DNA from: an uncultured Burkholderiales bacterium
Lineage (GTDB): Bacteria; Pseudomonadota; Gammaproteobacteria; Burkholderiales; Burkholderiaceae_C
Direction: 5' to 3'
DNA: 5,162 nucleotides
Assembly: GCA_903953985.1 (NCBI GenBank)
Contig: CAJBLW010000362.1
Location: 1-5,162 of the forward strand
The position numbers and the translations under genes are program-made. Below the pieces are notes generated by a model. The model searched no databases, was not told where the DNA came from, and worked only from the letters and a program-made list of their open reading frames with translations. How positions within the stretch are numbered: the first letter of the stretch is position 1; every line of letters begins with the position of its first letter. Positions 1 to 5,162 of the stretch are shown in pieces.

Positions 1-380
1 AACTTCTCATGCCCAACACGCTTGGCGCGCGAGGTGATATCCATACCCAACGCACGCGCGTATTACGTGATGCACTGCACAACGTGTTGCAACGCCTTCA
101 ATGGGGACAAGTTGTGTTGGCGACCGTGGGCGCTACAGCACCTTTTGTAGGTTTGCTTGGAACGGTTTGGGGCATCTTCCACGCGCTCACTGGCATTGCG
201 ACAGCAGGCCAGCTTTCTATCGAACAAGTGGCGGGTCCTGTGGGTGAATCGCTCATCATGACCGCTGCGGGTTTGGGCGTTGCTTTGCCGGCTGTACTGG
301 CATTCAATGTGATGGGTCGCATGATCAACCGACTCGAGCACGAACTCGAAGGATTTGCGCACGACGTGCGCGCACTCTGA
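1..380 (+). CDS. exbB: ExbB/TolQ/MotA-family proton channel protein, 5'-truncated
   Basis: This is the C-terminal part of an inner-membrane proton-channel subunit that, with ExbD, converts proton-motive force into work for TonB-dependent outer-membrane transport. The frame is open to the first base, and the ATG at 9 is probably internal: the family normally exceeds 200 residues and the first membrane helix is missing here. Counting from that Met, two membrane segments are visible. One spans about 35-63 with the family motif GLLGTVWGI (48-56), and one spans about 78-100 with MTAAGLGVALPAVLAFN (84-100). Thr52 and Thr85 sit where the conserved channel threonines of E. coli ExbB (T148, T181) are expected. 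A charged cytoplasmic tail follows. The TGA overlaps the exbD start by one base (TGATG), implying translational coupling. TolQ is the alternative; the absence of a tolA-like gene after the partner favours ExbB, though upstream context is not visible. Confidence 0.9.
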   Translation, partial: LLMPNTLGARGDIHTQRTRVLRDALHNVLQRLQWGQVVLATVGATAPFVGLLGTVWGIFHALTGIATAGQLSIEQVAGPVGESLIMTAAGLGVALPAVLAFNVMGRMINRLEHELEGFAHDVRAL

Positions 381-814
381 TGGCCTTCGGTCGATTCGAG
401 CGTGTGGCTGAGCAAAAGCCAATGAGCGAGATCAACGTCACGCCCTTGGTCGATGTGATGATGGTCTTGTTGGTGATTTTCATCATCACCACGCCTTTGA
501 TGATGAGCGCCTTAAAGCTCGATTTACCCAAGGCGCAATCTGCCCCCACCGGAGCGGCGCAACGGGTGGTGTCTATTGCCATCAACGCACAAGGCGATAT
601 TTATTTAGACAAAGAATTAATCGACTTAGATGCATTGGCCAACGCCCTGCGTACGCGTGCCAACCAAGCCACACAAGACGGCGTTGAAGAGTTGCCAGAA
701 GTGCAGTTGCAGGCCGATGTCAAAGTGCCTTACGGCCGGGTGGTCGAAGTCATGGGGCTGGCTCAGCAAGCGGGCTTGAGCCGCATCGGCTTTGTGACCG
801 AGCGCAAGCCCTAA
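380..814 (+). CDS. exbD: ExbD/TolR-family biopolymer transport protein
   Basis: This 144-residue protein is the partner of the preceding ExbB. It has one inner-membrane helix and a periplasmic domain, as usual for the family in length and layout. After a short cytoplasmic N-terminus, SEINVTPLVD (16-25) leads into the membrane segment (about 23-42). Asp25 is the membrane-embedded, proton-carrying aspartate and falls at the same number as in E. coli ExbD. The periplasmic part ends with the typical VPYGRVVEVM (117-126) and an AGLSRIGFVTE block (131-141). The start at 380 is preferred over the in-frame Met15 (422) because it overlaps the exbB stop and gives a normal N-terminal tail. No Shine-Dalgarno sequence is visible, so coupling to exbB is likely. 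It uses TTA leucine codons five times (L45, L49, L76, L80, L83), unlike the genes downstream. TolR is the alternative, but leuS rather than tolA follows. Confidence 0.92.
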   Translation: MAFGRFERVAEQKPMSEINVTPLVDVMMVLLVIFIITTPLMMSALKLDLPKAQSAPTGAAQRVVSIAINAQGDIYLDKELIDLDALANALRTRANQATQDGVEELPEVQLQADVKVPYGRVVEVMGLAQQAGLSRIGFVTERKP

Positions 815-817
815 AAT
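788..817 (+). promoter_or_regulatory. possible sigma-70 promoter for leuS
   Basis: TAAAAT at 812-817 matches the -10 consensus at five of six bases and lies 43 bases before the leuS ATG, overlapping the exbD stop codon. The -35 side is poor. GGCTTT at 788-793 gives an 18-base spacer with little consensus match, while TTGTGA at 792-797 matches better but leaves only 14 bases. Transcription would begin near 824, just before the hairpin at 827-844. This is a motif-based inference; read-through from exbBD could equally supply leuS transcripts. Confidence 0.35.
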
Positions 818-826
818 CGATAGGTT

Positions 827-844
827 TCCCTGTCTGCTCAGGGA
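827..844 (+). repeat. short inverted repeat in the leuS leader
   Basis: TCCCTG (827-832) and CAGGGA (839-844) are perfect complements around a six-base loop and form a 6-bp hairpin between exbD and leuS. No T-run follows (the next bases are CTTAGACTTT and then six Cs), so it is not a standard rho-independent terminator. If transcription starts near 824 it would sit at the very 5' end of the mRNA, where it could protect the transcript. Its right arm includes AGGGA (840-844), the only Shine-Dalgarno-like run before leuS, although that lies 16 bases from the ATG. A 6-bp stem alone can occur by chance. Confidence 0.35.
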
Positions 845-860
845 CTTAGACTTTCCCCCC

Positions 861-3674
861 ATGCAAGACAAATACAACCACACCGAGGTCGAGCGCGCCG
901 CGCAAGCCGCCTGGACCCTAGCCGACGCCTACCGCGTGGTCGAACACGCCAAAGATAAAAACGGTAGCCCCAAGCAAAAGTATTACGCCTGCTCCATGTT
1001 GCCCTACCCCAGCGGCAAGCTGCACATGGGCCATGTGCGCAACTACACCATCAATGACATGCTCACGCGCAGCCTGCGCATGAAGGGCTACAACGTCCTG
1101 ATGCCCATGGGCTGGGACGCGTTTGGTCTGCCTGCTGAAAATGCCGCTTTGAAGAACGGCGTGCCTCCGGCCAAATGGACGTACGAGAACATCGCTTACA
1201 TGAAAAAGCAGATGCAGGCGATGGGTTTGGCCATCGACTGGTCGCGCGAAGTCGCCACCTGCGACCCGACGTATTACAAGTGGAACCAGTGGTTGTTTTT
1301 GAAGATGCTCGAAAAAGGCATCGCCTACCGCAAGACCCAGGTCGTCAACTGGGACCCGGTGGACCAGACCGTTCTGGCCAACGAGCAGGTCATCGACGGC
1401 AAAGGCTGGCGCACGGGTGCTCCTGTTGAAAAGCGCGAGATTCCAGGTTACTACCTGAACATCACTCAGTATGCGCAAGAGCTGCTGGACCATGTCCAAA
1501 TCGGCAACGAGAAGGCCACCCTCAACGGCTGGCCCGACAAAGTGCGCTTGATGCAGGAAAACTGGATTGGCAAATCTGAAGGGGTGCGCTTTGCTTTTCC
1601 CCACACCATCACTGGTGCCGACGGCGCTTTGATCGGCGACGGCAAGATGTACGTCTTCACCACCCGCGCCGATACCATCATGGGCGTGACGTTTTGCGCG
1701 GTGGCGGCTGAGCATCCTCTGGCGCTGCACGCTGCGGCCAGCAACCCCGCTTTGGCAGCGTTTCTGGACGAGTGCAAGAGCGGCGGTACGACCGAGGCCG
1801 AAATGGCCACCCAAGAGAAAAAGGGCATGCCCACGGGCCTGTTCGTCTCGCACCCGCTCACCAGCGCTCAAGTTGAGGTCTGGGTCGGCAACTATGTGCT
1901 CATGAGCTACGGCGATGGTGCTGTGATGGGCGTGCCGGCGCACGACGAGCGCGACTTTGCGTTTGCCTTGAAATACGCATTGCCCATCAAGCAGGTTGTC
2001 GCTGCACGTGCCCCGGCCTTGTCGTCGCCTGCGCCGGGCGCCTCAGACGCAAGCTCAACATCGTTGCCCAACGCAGGCAACGCCAAGGCCTCTGAGGTCT
2101 TCGATGCAACCGCATGGTCAGAGTGGTATGCCACCAAAGACGGCGTCTGCATCAACTCCGGCGAGCTCGATGGTTTGACGCAAAAAGCTGCCGTTTACAA
2201 AGTGGCCGAGTTGCTCGCTGCCAAAGGCTTGGGCGAGAAGAAAACCACCTGGCGTCTGCGTGACTGGGGCGTGAGCCGCCAGCGTTACTGGGGCACACCG
2301 ATCCCGATCATCCATTGCGATGAGCACGGCGCTGTGCCCGTGCCCGAAAAAGACCTGCCTGTGGTGCTGCCGCAAGACTGCATTCCCGACGGCTCGGGCA
2401 ACCCGCTTCACAAGCACGAAGCCTTTCATGCTGGGGTCGCTTGCCCGGTGTGCGGCAAACCTGCACTCCGCGAGACCGACACCATGGACACCTTTGTGGA
2501 TTCGTCCTGGTATTTCATGCGATATTGCGACCCGACCAAGGCTGATGGCATGGTGGGCGAGGGCGCGGATTATTGGATGCGTGACCAACAACTGGCTACT
2601 GGCGGCAGCGGCATGGACCAGTACATCGGTGGTATCGAGCACGCCATCCTGCACTTGCTCTACGCCCGCTTCTGGACCAAGGTCATGCGTGACTTGGGTC
2701 TCGTCAAGGTGGACGAGCCCTTCAGCAAGCTGCTCACGCAGGGTATGGTGCTCAATCACATTTACTCGCGCCGCACCGCCAAGGGCGGCAAAGACTACTT
2801 CTGGCCACACGATGTCGAGCATGTGCTGGACGAGACCGGCAAAGTGGTCGGTGCCAAGCTCAAGAACGAAGCCGACAGCGGTGACGGGCGTCTCAGCGTG
2901 GGCACCGCCATCGACTACGAAGGCGTGGGCACCATGTCCAAGTCGAAAAACAACGGCGTGGACCCACAGGACCTGATCGAAAAATACGGTGCCGACACAG
3001 CGCGCATGTACACCATGTTCACTGCGCCGCCCGAAGTGACCCTGGAGTGGAACGATTCGGCCGTGGAAGGCAGCTACCGTTTCTTGCGCCGGGTGTGGAA
3101 CTTCGCCTTCAAGCACCACGGGTTGCTGCGCTTAGCTACAGGCCAAGATCTGAGCCAAGCCAATTTGGGCGAATCGGCCAAAGCCCTGCGCCGTGAAATA
3201 CACCTCGTGCTCAAGCAGGTGAGCTACGACTACGAGCGCATGCAATACAACACCGTGGTGTCTGGGTGCATGAAGCTGCTGAACGCACTGGAAGATTTCA
3301 AGCACGATGGCAGCACTGGAGACACCGCCGCCCTGTGCGAAGGCGTCTCGCTTTTGATGCGCATGCTCTACCCCGCATGCCCGCACATCACCGACGAAAT
3401 CTGGCAGCAACTGGGTTTTGCCCAAGCTGCTGGTGAGTTGCTCGATGCGCCTTGGCCCGCTGTGGACGAGTCGGCACTGGAGCGTGATCAGATCGAGTTG
3501 ATGCTCCAGATCAACGGCAAGTTGCGCGGTGCCATTATGGTGCCCGCCAGCGCTGACAAGGCCCAGATCGAAGCTGCCGCACAGGCCCATGAAGCCGTCG
3601 TCAAGCAAGCGGCTGGTGCAACGCCCAAGAAGGTCATCGTGGTGCCTGGCCGGCTGGTCAACGTGGTGCTGTGA
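861..3674 (+). CDS. leuS: leucyl-tRNA synthetase (LeuRS)
   Basis: This cytoplasmic class I aminoacyl-tRNA synthetase attaches leucine to tRNA-Leu using ATP and edits mischarged products. The start is set by the family-typical N-terminus MQDKYNHTEVE. In order: the HIGH-type motif HMGH (55-58) after MLPYPSGKL; a first metal-knuckle region (163-186) lacking its usual cysteines; the CP1 editing domain with TTRADT (267-272) and HDERD (361-365), whose Asp365 matches E. coli Asp345; an Ala/Ser/Pro-rich insert (about 381-411); DWGVSRQRYWGTPIP (468-482); a CxxH/CxxC cluster (486-489, 528-531); DQYIGGIEHA (586-595); and the KMSKS loop as TMSKS (691-695). The helical anticodon-binding domain and the C-terminal domain (NGKLRG to VNVVL) follow. 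At 937 residues it is longer than E. coli LeuRS (860), partly because of the insert. No Shine-Dalgarno sequence precedes it; six Cs (855-860) abut the ATG. It is intact and surely functional. Confidence 0.99.
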   Translation: MQDKYNHTEVERAAQAAWTLADAYRVVEHAKDKNGSPKQKYYACSMLPYPSGKLHMGHVRNYTINDMLTRSLRMKGYNVLMPMGWDAFGLPAENAALKNGVPPAKWTYENIAYMKKQMQAMGLAIDWSREVATCDPTYYKWNQWLFLKMLEKGIAYRKTQVVNWDPVDQTVLANEQVIDGKGWRTGAPVEKREIPGYYLNITQYAQELLDHVQIGNEKATLNGWPDKVRLMQENWIGKSEGVRFAFPHTITGADGALIGDGKMYVFTTRADTIMGVTFCAVAAEHPLALHAAASNPALAAFLDECKSGGTTEAEMATQEKKGMPTGLFVSHPLTSAQVEVWVGNYVLMSYGDGAVMGVPAHDERDFAFALKYALPIKQVVAARAPALSSPAPGASDASSTSLPNAGNAKASEVFDATAWSEWYATKDGVCINSGELDGLTQKAAVYKVAELLAAKGLGEKKTTWRLRDWGVSRQRYWGTPIPIIHCDEHGAVPVPEKDLPVVLPQDCIPDGSGNPLHKHEAFHAGVACPVCGKPALRETDTMDTFVDSSWYFMRYCDPTKADGMVGEGADYWMRDQQLATGGSGMDQYIGGIEHAILHLLYARFWTKVMRDLGLVKVDEPFSKLLTQGMVLNHIYSRRTAKGGKDYFWPHDVEHVLDETGKVVGAKLKNEADSGDGRLSVGTAIDYEGVGTMSKSKNNGVDPQDLIEKYGADTARMYTMFTAPPEVTLEWNDSAVEGSYRFLRRVWNFAFKHHGLLRLATGQDLSQANLGESAKALRREIHLVLKQVSYDYERMQYNTVVSGCMKLLNALEDFKHDGSTGDTAALCEGVSLLMRMLYPACPHITDEIWQQLGFAQAAGELLDAPWPAVDESALERDQIELMLQINGKLRGAIMVPASADKAQIEAAAQAHEAVVKQAAGATPKKVIVVPGRLVNVVL
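2041..2097 (+). repeat. nested inverted repeats within the leuS insert
   Basis: Inside the part of leuS encoding the Ala/Ser/Pro-rich insert, outer arms CCTCAGA (2041-2047) and TCTGAGG (2091-2097) are perfect complements. They enclose an inner pair CGTTGCC (2062-2068) and GGCAACG (2076-2082) with a 7-base loop. A third, GC-rich pair, CCCGGC (2012-2017) and GCCGGG (2033-2038), lies just upstream. The arms are directly visible; a role as an RNA structure or as a relic of an inserted palindromic element is only a hypothesis. A 7-bp stem with a short loop is expected a few times by chance in a window of this size. Confidence 0.4.
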
Positions 3675-3716
3675 GCCCATGGCCTGATGCCCGCACTCCC
3701 TGATGATCGCCCTGTG

Positions 3717-4253
3717 ATGAACACTTCACGCCGCCTATGTTGCCTAGTGCTCGGTGCCTTGCCTTTGCTGGCCGGTTTGTCCGCCTGCGGCTTTCAGCTG
3801 CGCAGCGCGGGTGATTACCCGTTCAAAACCCTGTACGCTAATTTCTCGACCACCTCGCCCCTGGGCGTGGAGTTGCGCCGCAATTTGCTCGGCACAGGCC
3901 GCATCACGCTGCTGAGCGAGCCCAAGCAATTGGCCACAGCCGATGCGATTCTCGACATCTTGAGCGAAAACCGGGAGCAGGTGGTGGTGGGTGTGAATGC
4001 ATCGGGCCAAGTGCGAGAACTCCAACTGCGCTTGCGTGTGAAGTTTCGTCTACGCACCCCGCAAGGCCTGAACTTGATCGAGCCCGTCGAACTGTCGCAG
4101 CAACGCGACCTGAGCTTCACTGAAACCGCGGCGCTGTCCAAGGAAATCGAACAAGCCACCATGTACCGCGACATGCAGACCGACATCGTGCAGCAGATCA
4201 TGCGGCGACTGTCGGCCGTCAAGCCCCAGGCCTTGCCGACGGCTAAACCCTGA
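3717..4253 (+). CDS. lptE: LPS-assembly lipoprotein LptE
   Basis: LptE is an outer-membrane lipoprotein that plugs and supports the LptD barrel and helps place lipopolysaccharide in the outer leaflet. From the preferred start, residues 1-23 form a lipoprotein signal peptide: a basic n-region (RR at 5-6), a hydrophobic core, and lipobox LSAC with the lipidated Cys24. GFQLRSAGDYPFKTLY (25-40) and the C-terminal LSFTETAALSKEIEQ (132-146) plus MYRDMQTDIVQQIMRRL (149-165) are typical of the family, as is the length of 178 residues (E. coli LptE is about 193). An in-frame ATG at 3687 would add ten residues (MPALPDDRPV), including two Asp that suit a signal-peptide n-region poorly, so 3717 is favoured. 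Neither start has a Shine-Dalgarno sequence. The gene begins 42 bases after leuS and ends 8 bases before holA, so the three are probably one transcript. Confidence 0.93.
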   Translation: MNTSRRLCCLVLGALPLLAGLSACGFQLRSAGDYPFKTLYANFSTTSPLGVELRRNLLGTGRITLLSEPKQLATADAILDILSENREQVVVGVNASGQVRELQLRLRVKFRLRTPQGLNLIEPVELSQQRDLSFTETAALSKEIEQATMYRDMQTDIVQQIMRRLSAVKPQALPTAKP

Positions 4254-4261
4254 TTCGCGCC

Positions 4262-5162
4262 ATGCAACTGGCCTTGCCCCAGCTCGATGCGCACCTGCAA
4301 AAAGGCTTGCGCAGTCTTTACATCTTGCACGGTGACGAACCCCTGATGCAGCAAGAGGCGGCCGACGCCATCCGCGCCAGCGCTCGTGCGCAGGGTTATA
4401 CCGAGCGCAGTGTGCACACCGTGTCTGGGGCCCATTTCGACTGGAGCGAGGTGCTGGCCGCAGGCGGCTCGCTCAGCTTGTTTGCTGACAAACAAGTCGT
4501 GGAGGTGCGAATCCCTTCGGGTAAGCCCGGCAAAGAGGGCAGCGCCGCCATCCAACAAATGGCTGCATCCACCCAGGGCAACGACAGCACCTTGACCTTG
4601 GTCATGCTGCCCAAACTGGACGCGGCGACCCGCAAAGGGGCCTGGTTCGCCGCCTTGGAAAACCATGGGGTGCTGATCGCCACGGAACCTGTTGAGCGCA
4701 GCGCATTGCCCCAATGGATCGCCCAACGCCTGCAAATCCAGGGCCAAAGTGTGGCGGCGGGCGAAGAGGGTCAGCGCACGCTGCAATTTTTTGCCGACCG
4801 AGTAGAGGGCAATTTGCTGGCCGCCCACCAGGAAATCCAGAAGCTGGGCTTGCTCTACCCTGCAGGCGAACTCAGCCAGGCGCAAGTCGAGTCGGCCGTG
4901 GTCAACGTGGCCCGCTACGACGTGTTCAAGCTGTCCGAATCGGTCTTGTCGGGCCAGGTCGCCCGGGTGCAGCGCATGCTCGACGGCCTGCAGGCCGAGG
5001 GCGAAGCGGCGGTGCTGGTGCACTACACCATCGCAGAAGACATCCGCGCCATGAAGCGCGTGAAAGACGCCATGGCCGCTGGCAAACCCCTGCCCATGGC
5101 GCTGCGCGAACAGCGCGTCTGGGGCCCGCGTGAACGCTTGTTCGAGCGCGTGCTGCCGCGCA
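4262..5162 (+). CDS. holA: DNA polymerase III delta subunit HolA, 3'-truncated by the window end
   Basis: HolA (delta) is the clamp-loader subunit that opens the beta sliding clamp during replication. I read the frame from ATG 4262 by hand: it is open for 300 codons to the window end with no stop. E. coli delta has 343 residues, so perhaps 40-50 are missing. The N-terminus has LYILHGDEPLMQQEAADAIR (19-38), the delta-family nucleotide-fold start that lacks a functional Walker A. SLFADKQ follows, with Leu73-Phe74 at the same numbers as the beta-clamp-binding Leu73-Phe74 of E. coli delta. WFAALEN (128-134), LPQWIAQR (149-156) and VEGNLLAAHQEIQKLGLLYP (181-200) mark the second domain. YDVFKLSESVLSGQ (219-232) and RVWGPRERL (285-293) mark the C-terminal collar region. 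The start lies 8 bases after the lptE stop, without a Shine-Dalgarno sequence, suggesting coupled translation. Confidence 0.95.
   Translation, partial: MQLALPQLDAHLQKGLRSLYILHGDEPLMQQEAADAIRASARAQGYTERSVHTVSGAHFDWSEVLAAGGSLSLFADKQVVEVRIPSGKPGKEGSAAIQQMAASTQGNDSTLTLVMLPKLDAATRKGAWFAALENHGVLIATEPVERSALPQWIAQRLQIQGQSVAAGEEGQRTLQFFADRVEGNLLAAHQEIQKLGLLYPAGELSQAQVESAVVNVARYDVFKLSESVLSGQVARVQRMLDGLQAEGEAAVLVHYTIAEDIRAMKRVKDAMAAGKPLPMALREQRVWGPRERLFERVLPR

Noticed and set aside
827..860. Rho-independent terminator after exbD
   Set aside because: The hairpin stem is only 6 bp and is followed by CTTAGACTTT and a C-run rather than a T-run.
815..860. T-box riboswitch or leucine attenuator before leuS
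   Set aside because: The gap is only 46 bases, too short for a T-box, with no specifier or antiterminator motif and no leader peptide with leucine codons.
918..1943. A 341-codon minus-strand frame inside leuS
   Set aside because: It lies wholly antisense to conserved LeuRS catalytic and editing sequence and has a His/Val/Ala-rich shadow composition.
2320..2976. A 218-codon plus-strand frame overlapping leuS in another frame
   Set aside because: Its translation is rich in Ser, Thr, Arg, Trp and Cys, typical of an out-of-frame reading of leuS, and no domain is recognisable.
2118..3119. A 333-codon minus-strand frame inside leuS
   Set aside because: It is antisense to conserved LeuRS motifs with no recognisable protein family in the translation.
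3815..5023. A 402-codon open frame on the minus strand across lptE and holA
   Set aside because: It is antisense to two genes with clear family motifs, its translation is low-complexity without recognisable domains, and such shadows are common in GC-rich coding DNA.
4714..5133. A 139-codon plus-strand frame within holA
   Set aside because: The holA frame here gives clear delta-subunit sequence; the alternative is Gly/Arg/Ala/Pro-rich shadow.

Overview
The window is a compact, single-strand stretch of chromosomal housekeeping genes from a Gram-negative bacterium. The protein flavour is betaproteobacterial, most likely Burkholderiales and probably Comamonadaceae-like (Limnohabitans, Rhodoferax and relatives). 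I base this on recognition of the LeuRS, LptE and HolA sequence styles and on the gene order; no database was searched. All five genes are on the + strand, and there is no gap over 50 bases between them.

Layout: positions 1-380 hold the 3' part of an ExbB/TolQ-type proton-channel gene, whose 5' end lies outside the window. Its stop codon overlaps the start of exbD (380-814) by one base. A 46-base gap follows, holding a possible promoter (TAAAAT, overlapping the exbD stop codon) and a small hairpin. Then come leuS (861-3674, leucyl-tRNA synthetase, 937 aa), lptE (preferred start 3717, end 4253; LPS-assembly outer-membrane lipoprotein) and holA (4262 to beyond the window end; DNA polymerase III delta subunit). 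The visible holA reading frame is 300 codons with no stop.

The genes serve three unrelated core tasks: energising outer-membrane transport (ExbB/ExbD), charging tRNA-Leu and building the envelope (LeuS, LptE), and loading the replication clamp (HolA). The tight spacing suggests that leuS-lptE-holA are co-transcribed, possibly with read-through from exbBD and a second promoter just before leuS. I see no rho-independent terminator between the genes.

I found no mobile element, CRISPR array, tRNA or rRNA, defence system or plausible undescribed multi-gene system. The points worth a second look are local: an Ala/Ser/Pro-rich insert in the LeuRS editing region carrying two nested inverted repeats, loss of one Cys cluster but retention of another in LeuRS, the structured C-rich leader of leuS, a lack of Shine-Dalgarno sequences, and unusual TTA codon use in exbD.
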